A DNA stretch of 64,000 nucleotides from contig NZ_JAATNW010000003.1 in NCBI RefSeq assembly GCF_012911815.1, positions 248,001 to 312,000 of the forward strand. Direction: 5' to 3'. Every line of letters starts with the position of its first letter. The first letter of the stretch is position 1. Positions 17,156 to 25,486 of the stretch are shown in pieces. This DNA comes from Alteromonas ponticola. Lineage in GTDB: Bacteria; Pseudomonadota; Gammaproteobacteria; Enterobacterales; Alteromonadaceae. The notes beneath the pieces are model-generated. The model did not search any database and was not told where the DNA came from. It worked only from the letters and a program-made list of their open reading frames with translations. Both the position numbers and the translations under genes were made by a program.

Positions 17156-18166
17156 CTAGTTTAACTTTTTAATCGTCTGACTAATTTCACCAAAAATGCT
17201 GTTACCCTCGGCATCCCGCATTTCCATATGAATCGTGTCACCAAAGCGCATGAACTCAGTTGACGGTTTGCCATCACGAATGGTTTCAATCATGCGCACT
17301 TCGGCGATGCATGAATAACCTACACCACCTTCGCTGATGGCAGAACCATGCTCAGTACCCTGTTTGTTGGATACAGTGCCTGAACCAATGATGGCCCCTG
17401 CCCCCAGGTTTCTGGACTTAGCGGCGTGAGCAATAAGCTGACCAAAATCAAATGTCATGTCTTCGCCTGCTTCAGGCTTACCAAACAATTCACCGTTGTA
17501 GGTTGAAAGCAGCGGCAGGTGAACTTTACTGTCTTTCCAATTATCGCCCATTTCATCAGGCGTAACCGCTACAGGTGAGAATGCAGACGAAGGTTTTGAC
17601 TGGAAGAAACCGAACCCTTTTGCTAGCTCCCCAGGAATTAATCCGCGCAATGAAACATCGTTGACCAGCATTAATAGGCGGATTTTACTGGCTGCGGTTT
17701 CAGGCGAGCATGCCATAGGAACATCGTCAGTGACCACTGCGATTTCACCTTCAAAATCGATGCCCCACTCGTCACTTGGTAGGATCACATCATCGCGAGG
17801 ACCGATGAAATCGTCTGACCCGCCCTGATACATTAAGGGATCGGTCCAGAAACTTTCTGGCATGGTCGCACCACGTGCCTTTCTAACCAGCTCAACGTGA
17901 TTAACGTACGCACTGCCGTCTGCCCATTGATATGCGCGGGGAAGTGGTGATTCGCATTTGGCCTGGTCGAAAGCTTCGCTTTCAACATTACCGTTATTTA
18001 GCTGCTCATAACGCTCATTAAGTTTTGGCTCTAACACCGCCCAGTCATCCAGCGCAGCCTGCATCGTCGCTGCGATATCGCTGGCAGAACACGTGCGCTT
18101 CAAGTCACGACTGACTAACATCAAGGTGCCATCGCGGGTATCATTTTTGTAGGTTGCCAGTTTCAT
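17156..18166 (-). CDS. fahA: Fumarylacetoacetate hydrolase family protein
   Basis: The 336-residue enzyme of the FAH family should cleave fumarylacetoacetate to fumarate and acetoacetate, the last step of tyrosine breakdown. Metal-binding acidic residues of the family lie in GIDFEGEIAVVTDDVPM, and the core continues with LMLVNDVSLRGLIPGELAKGFGFFQSKPSSAFSPVAVTP and IGSGTVSNKQGTEHGSAI. It is shorter than the animal enzyme of about 420 residues, as is usual for this bacterial subgroup. It is followed by maiA, which supports the assignment. A TyrR-like inverted repeat lies upstream. Confidence 0.92.
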   Translation of the reverse strand: MKLATYKNDTRDGTLMLVSRDLKRTCSASDIAATMQAALDDWAVLEPKLNERYEQLNNGNVESEAFDQAKCESPLPRAYQWADGSAYVNHVELVRKARGATMPESFWTDPLMYQGGSDDFIGPRDDVILPSDEWGIDFEGEIAVVTDDVPMACSPETAASKIRLLMLVNDVSLRGLIPGELAKGFGFFQSKPSSAFSPVAVTPDEMGDNWKDSKVHLPLLSTYNGELFGKPEAGEDMTFDFGQLIAHAAKSRNLGAGAIIGSGTVSNKQGTEHGSAISEGGVGYSCIAEVRMIETIRDGKPSTEFMRFGDTIHMEMRDAEGNSIFGEISQTIKKLN

Positions 18167-18202
18167 CGTTATTTATTCCTCTTTGTTATTCGATCTGACG
18201 CG

Positions 18203-18221
18203 TGTAAAAAAGCTTCTTACA
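18203..18221. promoter_or_regulatory. Weak TyrR-box-like inverted repeat upstream of fahA
   Basis: TGTAA and TTACA arms are separated by nine bases instead of the eight in the TyrR consensus TGTAAA-N6-TTTACA. The site is 37 bases before the fahA start. The position is right for regulation of the fahA-maiA operon, but the altered spacing makes this tentative. Confidence 0.35.
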
Positions 18222-18353
18222 AACATTAAACCAGTTGATTGCAAGTAAGCAGTTTTTCGTGCGACCTTGTCACACCATTTTACAAATCGAACTGTCCTGA
18301 TATCCGTTGATATCACTCATGAATTTTCTGTTGCTTATGGTAGAACATAATAA

Positions 18354-18387
18354 TACCAGTTTCATCGTTGTATGGATGAAACTGGTA
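18354..18387 (-). terminator. Strong hairpin beyond tyrR, likely terminator
   Basis: TACCAGTTTCATC and GATGAAACTGGTA are perfect 13-base arms with an eight-base loop, 55 bases past the tyrR stop. On the minus strand it is followed by TATTATTATG, only moderately T-rich. It is also inside the leader region of fahA, so a regulatory role cannot be excluded. Confidence 0.6.
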
Positions 18388-18441
18388 CATTACAACCGGT
18401 GATAAGAGGCTAAGCCGTAAATTAAATACGCCAATTCGTAA

Positions 18442-19998
18442 TTAAACTTTTACAGTGCCTTTGTTGATACCATATTCACGCAACTTGTTAGCAATGGCGG
18501 TGTGGCTAAGACCCAGTTTTTTCGCCAGCTGGCGCGTACTAGGATAAGAAGGGTATAAGCGCTTTAATAAATCTTTTTCAAACTTTTTAACTTCTTCGTC
18601 CAGCGTTCCATCGAAATTTTCGTCAATATAAGTGGCAGCTGGTGCACAATTTGGTACTTGCACATCTTCTTTATTGATTTCGTTGCCATCCAGCAGTGAT
18701 AACGCTCGGTACAAGGCATTTTGCATCTGGCGAACATTCCCTGGCCAGGGATATTGCTGTAGAAAGTCAGCGCAGCCTTTAGACAATTTGGCTGGGCGCC
18801 TTCCTAATTTGCCGCTGTGTTGCATAATGAATAACTCAGCTAACGGGATAATGTCGGCACGGCGTTCTTTTAATGATGGCATCACCAAGCTCAATACATT
18901 CAGGCGATAGTAAAGCTCTTTTCTGAAACGCCCTTCTTCAACCAGCACGCCCAGGTCCTGACAGGTTGTACAAATAATTCTGACTTCCACAGAGACAGGC
19001 TTGTCATCGCCTACCCGACGAAATTCATCATTCTCCAGTACACGTAACAATTTAGCCTGAAGTTGCAGCGACATATCTGCAATTTCATCCAACAGTAATG
19101 TGCCTCCCCGGGCTTGTTCCAGTAAACCTATCTTGCCATTTGGCAGATTATAGGCCCCGGGCGCACAGCCGAACATTTCCGTTTCAGCAACGTCATCAGG
19201 TAATGACGCACAGTTTATCGCTAAAAATGCGCCATCACTGCGTCGACTGGCCTGGTGACAGGCTTTGGCAATCATCTCTTTACCTGTACCGGTTTCACCG
19301 AAAATCAGCATAGGTGCATCTAAATCGGCGACTTGTTTGGCTTCTTTCACTGCTTTACGCATCGCCGCTGATTCAGTAATAAAATGATCAAAACTATCTG
19401 TGTCAGGTTGATGAAATGCGCTGAACTGTTGGCCAAGGCGAATTTCAGATTTGAGCATCACTACCGCACCTGCCAGAATCGGGGTGTTTTCATCATCCGG
19501 TACGGTGATAGGTAAGATGTCCGCGAGAAAGTCTTCTTGCACAAATTTAACTTTCGCGGATTGATGTTTGGTCTCTTTACCTTCCATCCAACGCAGGAAG
19601 TTAAAGCCTTTGACCAACTCACCGATTTCAGTTCCCTTGATTTGCCCCGCATTCATATCCAGATCAGATTGAACCGCCTCGTTGCACATAACCACGTGCC
19701 CACGAGTATCAATGGAAAAGACAGGGTCAGGTAAAGTTCGCAAAATCGCAGATAATTGATTTCGTTCTCTTTCGCCGGGCATAAAAGGCGTGGTTTTCAC
19801 ATCATCTATGCCATCGATGCGCCTGATTTGGGGCATCAGGTGTTGAAAGTCTGCAAATTCAATATTGGGAAAGTTGAGGAAGATTTTACCGCTCTGCTCA
19901 ATTTCGATGCCACGTAAATCAATTTCATGAGTAACAAGAATGTCTAGCACGTCCTGGGTTATACCAAGGCGATCTTGACAAGAGATTTCTAAACGCAT
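18442..19998 (-). CDS. tyrR: TyrR, aromatic amino acid-responsive transcriptional regulator
   Basis: The 518-residue protein follows E. coli TyrR (513) from end to end: N-terminal ACT domain (MRLEISCQDRLGITQDVLDIL), PAS domain (about 80-190), AAA+ domain with Walker A GETGTGKE and a Walker B-like LLLDEIADM, and C-terminal helix-turn-helix (STRQLAKKLGLSHTAIANKL). The sigma-54 contact loop GAFTGA is absent; the corresponding place reads CAPGAYNLP, as in E. coli TyrR. It therefore should work with sigma-70 as repressor or activator in response to Tyr, Phe or Trp. A perfect TyrR box lies just upstream, implying autoregulation. It sits between phhA and fahA. Confidence 0.95.
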   Translation of the reverse strand: MRLEISCQDRLGITQDVLDILVTHEIDLRGIEIEQSGKIFLNFPNIEFADFQHLMPQIRRIDGIDDVKTTPFMPGERERNQLSAILRTLPDPVFSIDTRGHVVMCNEAVQSDLDMNAGQIKGTEIGELVKGFNFLRWMEGKETKHQSAKVKFVQEDFLADILPITVPDDENTPILAGAVVMLKSEIRLGQQFSAFHQPDTDSFDHFITESAAMRKAVKEAKQVADLDAPMLIFGETGTGKEMIAKACHQASRRSDGAFLAINCASLPDDVAETEMFGCAPGAYNLPNGKIGLLEQARGGTLLLDEIADMSLQLQAKLLRVLENDEFRRVGDDKPVSVEVRIICTTCQDLGVLVEEGRFRKELYYRLNVLSLVMPSLKERRADIIPLAELFIMQHSGKLGRRPAKLSKGCADFLQQYPWPGNVRQMQNALYRALSLLDGNEINKEDVQVPNCAPAATYIDENFDGTLDEEVKKFEKDLLKRLYPSYPSTRQLAKKLGLSHTAIANKLREYGINKGTVKV

Positions 19999-20013
19999 AC
20001 CAAACTTGTTTTA

Positions 20014-20031
20014 TGTAAACTAAGTTTTACA
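20014..20031. promoter_or_regulatory. Perfect TyrR box in the tyrR promoter region
   Basis: TGTAAA-CTAAGT-TTTACA matches the TyrR operator consensus TGTAAA-N6-TTTACA at all twelve fixed positions and lies 16-33 bases before the tyrR start codon. Autorepression through such a box is known for E. coli tyrR. Confidence 0.85.
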
Positions 20032-20103
20032 GAATATCACAAATCGTGATCATGAACACAAAAAACTTTTTAACAATATGAGGATAGATAATGAAGAAAG
20101 ATG

Positions 20104-20124
20104 AGCGGGAGCTCGGCTCCCGCT
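20104..20124 (-). terminator. Probable terminator downstream of phhA
   Basis: AGCGGGAGC and GCTCCCGCT form a perfect nine-base G+C-rich stem with a three-base loop seven bases past the phhA stop. The T-rich tail on the minus strand is interrupted (CATCTTTCTTC). Confidence 0.7.
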
Positions 20125-20131
20125 ACAGAAT

Positions 20132-20929
20132 TTAACCCGCTTTTTTCTCTTTGGGGGGGAACAGTGGTTCGAACAAACCTTTAGATTTTGCGACTTCAAC
20201 CAACGCCATAATATCCATCTCAGAAATAGCAAACAAATCGTCAAATTGTTCAAGGATATAATACAACGGCTGCATGATATCGATGCGATAGGGAGTACGT
20301 AACGCATCAACGGGGTCCATTGGTTTTCGCACTGGTTTGTCGCTTTCCAGGGCATAGATAGTTTCGCCCGGTGATGAAAGAATACCGCCACCGTAAATGC
20401 GAAGTCCATCTTGTGTGTTAACCAAACCAAATTCCACTGTAAACCAGTATAAGCGTGCAAGATAAACACGATCTTCTTTGCTGGCTGCCAGCCCCAGCTT
20501 ACCGTAGGTATGCGTAAAGTGAGCAAATGCCGGATTAGTTAATAACGGGCAATGACCAAATATTTCGTGAAAAATATCCGGCTCTTGCAGGTAATCAAAC
20601 TCTTCGCGCGTACGAATAAAGGTAGCAACAGGGAATTCTTTGTTCGCCAACAGACGGAAAAACTCGGTGAAATTAATCAGCGCAGGCACTTCTGCCGTCT
20701 TCCAGCCAGTGGTTTCCAGTAATACCTTGTTGATGTCAGGCAACTGTGGAATAGACTGTTCTGTTAAACCTATCAGTTCCAGACCGTCCAGGTATTGCTG
20801 ACATGCTCTTCCCTGAATGATTTCCATTTGACGATGGTACAGTTCAGACCAAATTTGATTTTCTTCGTCACTCCAGGCAATAAAACCATTCTCATCTGAA
20901 GGTTTCGATTTGTATGTAGTGCCTTTCAT
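20132..20929 (-). CDS. phhA: Phenylalanine 4-monooxygenase
   Basis: The 265-residue non-haem iron, pterin-dependent hydroxylase converts phenylalanine to tyrosine. The iron ligands of the family are visible: two histidines in EPDIFHEIFGHCPLL and the glutamate in YWFTVEFGLV. Other conserved stretches are RTREEFDYLQEPDIFHE and YGGGILSSPGETIYAL. Length matches bacterial single-domain PAH. The neighbouring gene on the far side is psp; phhB, which recycles the pterin and is often next to phhA, is not here. A TyrR-type box lies upstream and tyrR lies immediately downstream. Confidence 0.95.
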   Translation of the reverse strand: MKGTTYKSKPSDENGFIAWSDEENQIWSELYHRQMEIIQGRACQQYLDGLELIGLTEQSIPQLPDINKVLLETTGWKTAEVPALINFTEFFRLLANKEFPVATFIRTREEFDYLQEPDIFHEIFGHCPLLTNPAFAHFTHTYGKLGLAASKEDRVYLARLYWFTVEFGLVNTQDGLRIYGGGILSSPGETIYALESDKPVRKPMDPVDALRTPYRIDIMQPLYYILEQFDDLFAISEMDIMALVEVAKSKGLFEPLFPPKEKKAG

Positions 20930-21024
20930 AAAAATTCCGCATAAGCTTTCTTAAATTTGTACGCTAGTCTAATCAAATTTAGGTTGTCCTGAAGGGGCTG
21001 GACGCAGAATGATGAGGTTTTATC

Positions 21025-21042
21025 TGTAACAGTTAATTTACA
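21025..21042. promoter_or_regulatory. TyrR box upstream of phhA (one mismatch)
   Basis: TGTAAC-AGTTAA-TTTACA matches the TyrR consensus at eleven of twelve fixed positions. It lies 96-113 bases before the phhA start, between the psp terminator and the gene, a distance suited to activation. Confidence 0.7.
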
Positions 21043-21071
21043 TGGCGCCCTAGTTAGCTGCATTGCAACGA

Positions 21072-21097
21072 AAAAAAGCAGCGAAGGCTGCTTTTTT
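21072..21097 (-). terminator. Rho-independent terminator of the pspABC operon
   Basis: AAAAAAGCAGC and GCTGCTTTTTT form a stem with a four-base loop (GAAG on the plus strand, CTTC on the minus), with a T run on the minus strand. It is 19 bases past the pspC stop. Confidence 0.92.
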
Positions 21098-21115
21098 AAA
21101 CTGTGGTAATTTGCT

Positions 21116-21556
21116 TTAAAGCTTGCTGATTTCCCGATTTAACTGAAACTCTTTTGAGGTAACGTATTTCTCCATTCGTCTCAACCGAGCCTCTGATTCT
21201 GCAAATCGCTTGGTGATATCAAAAAAAGCTTGCTTAGGCGGTTCACCTGCTTGCCAGACTTTGGTCTTTACCGCCACTTTGTCCACATCGGATACTTTAT
21301 TGCGCCAGCCTTTGCCACCATGGCGAAATATATTGTCGATAGGTGCGGTAGCTGAACTATCAGGCTTTTTATCTAAAATAAACCATCCGGCTATATAAGC
21401 CACAAACATAAATGGCCCGGCAAGCAAGAAAAAGCTGGTAACAAACAGTATTCTGACTAACCAGCGCTCTAAGCCAAAGTAATTAGCTATTCCCGCACAG
21501 ACTCCGGCAATTCTTGCATGTTCGGTATCGCGATAAAGCTGCTTACGATCACTCAT
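21116..21556 (-). CDS. pspC: Phage shock protein C
   Basis: The protein of about 146 residues has the PspC domain: RIAGVCAGIANYFGLERWLVRILFV followed by a membrane segment (TSFFLLAGPFMFVAYIAGWFIL). The C-terminal part is helical and charged (AFFDITKRFAESEARLRRMEKYV). With PspB it senses inner-membrane stress and sequesters or releases PspA. The ATG at 21556 overlaps the pspB stop as ATGA, the usual coupled arrangement; an in-frame start 15 bases earlier is less likely. No pspD follows. Confidence 0.93.
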   Translation of the reverse strand: MSDRKQLYRDTEHARIAGVCAGIANYFGLERWLVRILFVTSFFLLAGPFMFVAYIAGWFILDKKPDSSATAPIDNIFRHGGKGWRNKVSDVDKVAVKTKVWQAGEPPKQAFFDITKRFAESEARLRRMEKYVTSKEFQLNREISKL

Positions 21557-21792
21557 GCCCGGTTCCTCCACTGTGGCGCTTCACTGTCTAAAATTGCCTC
21601 AAGTGTTTGCAGGCGTTCAGACATTTTTTCCGCAGATTCAGCCAATTGTTGCATCATCGCGTATTCTTCAGCACTAAGCCCTTGGTTTACTTGCTTTTTA
21701 CTACGGTAATACAAAATAAGCCAAATGGGTGCCACGAAGATCATAAATATGACCAGTGGCGCAATAATTAGTGCAATAATTCCCTCTGACAT
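21553..21792 (-). CDS. pspB: Phage shock protein B
   Basis: The 79-residue protein has an N-terminal membrane segment (IIALIIAPLVIFMIFVAPIWLILYY), then a basic patch and an amphipathic helix (AMMQQLAESAEKMSERLQTLEAIL), the standard PspB layout. It partners PspC in the membrane sensor of the phage-shock response. It is the middle gene of pspABC, overlapping pspC by four bases. Confidence 0.94.
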   Translation of the reverse strand: MSEGIIALIIAPLVIFMIFVAPIWLILYYRSKKQVNQGLSAEEYAMMQQLAESAEKMSERLQTLEAILDSEAPQWRNRA

Positions 21793-21854
21793 ACATCACC
21801 CCCTCTATGGATCTACTTTTATTCGCGCTTCGCTCCGCGAAGCACACTTATATT

Positions 21855-22544
21855 TTACTTGCTTTTAGACGTTTTTGCTGGCTTTGAAGACTTCTGCACT
21901 TTTGCTTTCAGGGCAGCTAATTCTTCATCGATCTTTTCATCTGTTGCAAGCTCTGCAAACTCGTCCTGGAGGGTTTTCTTACCTAAATCGTAAGCTTCAA
22001 CCTGAGACTCCAGATCATCTATTTTACGCTCATATTGCTCAAAACGCCCCATTGCAGCATCAACTTTATTGCTATCCAATGTTCTTTTCACATCAAGGCG
22101 CGAGCTGGCTGTTTTCTGGCGCATGATTATTGCTTTCTGACGGCTCTTGGCATCAGCAAGCTTATCCTGTAACTGCCCTATTTCATCCTGCAGTTTGCTT
22201 ATTTGCTCTTCAGCAATCGTCAACTCTTTTTCCAGGGTGCTCGACGCTTCGCTACACTTTTTCTTTTCCTGTAAAGCTGCGCGCGCTAAATCTTCACGAT
22301 CTTTGCTCAGCGCCAGCTCTGCTTTAGCGCCCCAATCCTGAGACTCAGACTGATATTTCGCAATCTGTGCAGTAATTTCTTTTTTGCTCGCCAACGTTTT
22401 TGCGGAAGTAGAACGTACTTCCACAAGCGTATCTTCCATCTCTTGGATGATGAGACGAACCATTTTTTCTGGATCTTCAGCTTTATCCAGCAAAGCATTT
22501 ATATTTGAATTCACAATATCGGTGAAACGCGAGAAGATACCCAT
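21855..22544 (-). CDS. pspA: Phage shock protein A
   Basis: The 229-residue peripheral membrane protein is almost entirely coiled coil and starts with the amphipathic helix GIFSRFTDIVNSNINALLDKAEDPEKMVR typical of PspA/IM30. PspA binds stressed membrane to limit proton leakage and, when free, inhibits the activator PspF. It is slightly longer than E. coli PspA (222), with a lysine/serine tail. It is the first gene of pspABC and faces pspF across about 200 bases containing a sigma-54-type promoter. Confidence 0.96.
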   Translation of the reverse strand: MGIFSRFTDIVNSNINALLDKAEDPEKMVRLIIQEMEDTLVEVRSTSAKTLASKKEITAQIAKYQSESQDWGAKAELALSKDREDLARAALQEKKKCSEASSTLEKELTIAEEQISKLQDEIGQLQDKLADAKSRQKAIIMRQKTASSRLDVKRTLDSNKVDAAMGRFEQYERKIDDLESQVEAYDLGKKTLQDEFAELATDEKIDEELAALKAKVQKSSKPAKTSKSK

Positions 22545-22615
22545 AATAATTACCTCAATCTCGTACTATTGGAATGCGTTTCCGCATTAGTTTACTTACC
22601 TTTGCTGTTGATATA

Positions 22616-22631
22616 TTCAATATGCTTGCCA
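22616..22631 (-). promoter_or_regulatory. Candidate sigma-54 promoter of pspABC
   Basis: Read on the minus strand, TGGCAAGCATATTGAA fits the -24/-12 pattern TGGCAC-N5-TTGCW with mismatches in both elements (A for C, and TTGAA). It lies about 72 bases before the pspA start. A sigma-54 promoter is expected because PspF-type activators act only with that sigma factor. Confidence 0.55.
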
Positions 22632-22744
22632 AGAATCATGATAGAGGTAAGCTGTTGAACTTCATAGTTTTTACTTTATGAAAATATTATTCGTTATAAA
22701 ATAAATTTTAAAGTACACTATTAATTGGTCGATTTCGCTAACAA

Positions 22745-23857
22745 TTGAGGAAGTTAATGAGCCGCTATCGTCAACAAGATAATCTGCTGGGCCAGGCGAA
22801 CAGTTTTTTAGAGGTACTGGAGCAAATTTCTCAAATTGCACCGTTGAACAAACCCGTGCTGGTAATCGGCGAACGGGGAACCGGTAAAGAGTTAATTGCC
22901 GCACGCTTGCATTATCTCTCGCAACGCTGGGATCAAAACTATATCAAATTAAATTGTGCCGCGTTAAATGAAAATCTGCTGGAAAGTGAATTATTTGGCT
23001 ACGAGGCCGGCGCCTTTACCGGTGCCGCAAAACGACGCGAAGGGCGTTTCGAAGTAGCCCATAATGGCACATTGTTTTTGGATGAGCTGGCCAACACTTC
23101 GGGCTTAATTCAGGAGAAGCTTCTGCGTGTAATCGAGTATGGCGAATTCGAAAGAGTCGGTGGCTCGAAAACACTTAAAACAGACGTTCGACTTATTGCC
23201 GCAACAAATGAGGACTTGCCCGCATTGGCAGATGCAGGGGAATTTCGCGCGGATCTGCTGGACCGACTCGCTTTTGACGTTATTACCATTCCTCCACTGC
23301 GTGAACGACGTGAAGATATCATGCTGTTAGCCGAAACTTTTGCTATCAACATGGCGCGGGAGTTGGAGATGGAATTGTTCAGTGGTTTCACTGAAAAGGC
23401 GAAACAAACATTATTAAATTACCATTGGCCTGGAAATATTCGTGAATTGAAGAACGTCGTTGAACGGGCGGTTTACCGTTGCAACAATCCCCACTTGCCG
23501 GTACATCAAATTATACTGGATCCATTTGAGTCTGAGTTTCGTCCTACATCTCGCACTAAAACGAGAGATCGGGTGTTGCCTGCTGCGTCAACAGAGCAAA
23601 GCGATAATGATGAACTATCAATTCCTGAGAATGTTGTTTCTCCGGTTGAAACCCGCAAGCCGGACAGAATAGACTACCCTTTAGATTTGAAGGACCGCTC
23701 ACAACAATTTGAAATTGATATGATTAAGCAAGCACTTGCAGACAGCCAATTCAACCAGAAACGTACTGCGGAAAAACTGAGTTTAACCTACCACCAGCTA
23801 AGAGGTTATCTGAAAAAGTATAATCTGCTGGATTCGGCTCAAGAGACTGCTGAGTAA
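22745..23857 (+). CDS. pspF: PspF, sigma-54-dependent activator of the phage-shock genes
   Basis: The 370-residue protein begins directly with the AAA+ domain: Walker A GERGTGKE, the sigma-54 contact loop GAFTGA (in EAGAFTGAAKRREG), and Walker B LFLDELAN. There is no receiver or sensor domain, as in PspF. A proline- and charge-rich linker at about 265-325 makes it longer than E. coli PspF (325). The C-terminal Fis-type helix-turn-helix reads QKRTAEKLSLTYHQLRGYL. It is divergent from pspABC. The sapA start lies three bases past its stop codon, so pspF and sapABCDF look like one transcription unit. Confidence 0.94.
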   Translation: MRKLMSRYRQQDNLLGQANSFLEVLEQISQIAPLNKPVLVIGERGTGKELIAARLHYLSQRWDQNYIKLNCAALNENLLESELFGYEAGAFTGAAKRREGRFEVAHNGTLFLDELANTSGLIQEKLLRVIEYGEFERVGGSKTLKTDVRLIAATNEDLPALADAGEFRADLLDRLAFDVITIPPLRERREDIMLLAETFAINMARELEMELFSGFTEKAKQTLLNYHWPGNIRELKNVVERAVYRCNNPHLPVHQIILDPFESEFRPTSRTKTRDRVLPAASTEQSDNDELSIPENVVSPVETRKPDRIDYPLDLKDRSQQFEIDMIKQALADSQFNQKRTAEKLSLTYHQLRGYLKKYNLLDSAQETAE

Positions 23858-23860
23858 TCT

Positions 23861-25486
23861 ATGATACCTGTCCGCTCGTTGGTCTCAATGTTACTCTCCG
23901 CGATTGCGGTATTGGTTACTGGTGGGTGCACCCAAAAAAACCAGCAAGATTTTTATCGCTCAGGTATTATTTATTGTTCTGAAAGCAACCCCATCAACTT
24001 CAACCCTCAACTGGACACCTCAGGCACCACAGCAGACGCGTCTTCGCATCAGATTTATGGAAGGCTGCTGGACTTTGATCCGGATTCAGGGCGCATTGAA
24101 GCCGGGCTGGCAAGTAGCTGGAAGGTTTCTGACGACGGTCTAAATTATGAGTTTCAGTTGCACAAAGGCATCGAATTTCATACCACAGAGTATTTTACAC
24201 CAACACGAACGTTTAATGCAGATGATGTGATTTTCAGTATTGACCGTTGGCGATTGCCCTCCCACCCTTATCATTACGTGTCTGGGGGACGATATGCTTA
24301 TTTCGAAAGTCTGGGAATTGCAGATAACATCCAGTCGGTAACACGTTTGAACAGTTATCGAGTGCAAATTAAACTGATAAATCGCGACAGCTCTTTCCTC
24401 GCTAACTTAGCCACTGATTTTTCGGTCATTTTATCGGAAGAATATGCCAAACAACTTATGGAGGAAGGCGTTCCTGAACGCATCGACCACTATCCTATAG
24501 GTACGGGTCCGTTTAAGTTTCAAAGTTATCGCAAAGATCATTACATACGCTATAAGCGACATGAAAATTATTGGCGCGATGAGGCTCGCAGTGAACGTCT
24601 GATTTATGATATTACCCCTAAAAGCTCTCTTCGATTAGCCAAATTAATTACTGGTGAATGCGATGCGATTGCATTCCCGGGGCAGACGGAGGTTGAGGTA
24701 ATTCGTCAGCGTGAACAACTTGAAGTCGCTGAAAAACCCGGTTTGAACATAGGGTTTTGGGCATTTAATACACAAAAAGCGCCCTTTGATAACCCTGATG
24801 TAAGACGTGCACTTGCCTTCGCAATTGATAAAAACACCTTGCTTGAAGCAGTATATTTTGACAGCGCTGTGCGCGCTAAAACGTTACTTCCCACTGCAAG
24901 TTGGGCACATCAGCGAGATGCAGATGATACCGCTTATAACCCGGTTCTGGCGCGAAAGCTTCTCAATGATGCAGGCGTGGCAGAGGGCTTTAGAATGACC
25001 ATTTGGGCCATGCCGGTAGAACGGGCTTATAATCCCAATGCGGCTAAGATGGCCGAACTGATGCAACGTTATCTGGCGGATGTTGGCATTCGGGCTGAAA
25101 TTATTACCTATGACTGGACGACTTTCCGCCGCCATTTGCGTGAAGGCGCACATGACTCTGTGTTAATTGGCTGGTCGGCTGACAACGGCGACCCGGACAA
25201 TTTTTATCGCCCACTGTTAAGCTGTGGTGCGATCCCATCTGGTACCAACCGGGCCATGTGGTGCAACAGAAGATACGATCAATTGATTAACGCCGCTTTG
25301 AAGACAGAAGACATTGAGCAGCGTAAACTAATTTACCAGCAGGTAAACAGGTTGTTATATGAACAACTGCCGCTGGTTCCTCTTGCCCACGCCTTTCGCT
25401 ATCAAGCACATAATTCAGGGTTATCGGGTATGACCATTAATCCATATGGTGGGATCAATTTTGCTGGGGTTGAGAAAAAACTGTGA
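23861..25486 (+). CDS. sapA: SapA-like ABC transporter substrate-binding protein
   Basis: The 541-residue family 5 (oligopeptide type) solute-binding protein shows ESNPINFNPQLDTSGTTADA at the N terminus, SSWKVSDDGLNYEFQLHKGIEFH, and the C-terminal FAIDKNTLLEAVYF region. The leader (LLSAIAVLVTGGC, Cys23) suggests a lipoprotein, although the lipobox is imperfect; E. coli SapA is soluble in the periplasm. The Sap system is associated with antimicrobial-peptide resistance and, in E. coli, also with putrescine export and potassium uptake, so its transport substrate should be left open. It is first of the contiguous sapABCDF genes. Confidence 0.9.
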   Translation: MIPVRSLVSMLLSAIAVLVTGGCTQKNQQDFYRSGIIYCSESNPINFNPQLDTSGTTADASSHQIYGRLLDFDPDSGRIEAGLASSWKVSDDGLNYEFQLHKGIEFHTTEYFTPTRTFNADDVIFSIDRWRLPSHPYHYVSGGRYAYFESLGIADNIQSVTRLNSYRVQIKLINRDSSFLANLATDFSVILSEEYAKQLMEEGVPERIDHYPIGTGPFKFQSYRKDHYIRYKRHENYWRDEARSERLIYDITPKSSLRLAKLITGECDAIAFPGQTEVEVIRQREQLEVAEKPGLNIGFWAFNTQKAPFDNPDVRRALAFAIDKNTLLEAVYFDSAVRAKTLLPTASWAHQRDADDTAYNPVLARKLLNDAGVAEGFRMTIWAMPVERAYNPNAAKMAELMQRYLADVGIRAEIITYDWTTFRRHLREGAHDSVLIGWSADNGDPDNFYRPLLSCGAIPSGTNRAMWCNRRYDQLINAALKTEDIEQRKLIYQQVNRLLYEQLPLVPLAHAFRYQAHNSGLSGMTINPYGGINFAGVEKKL

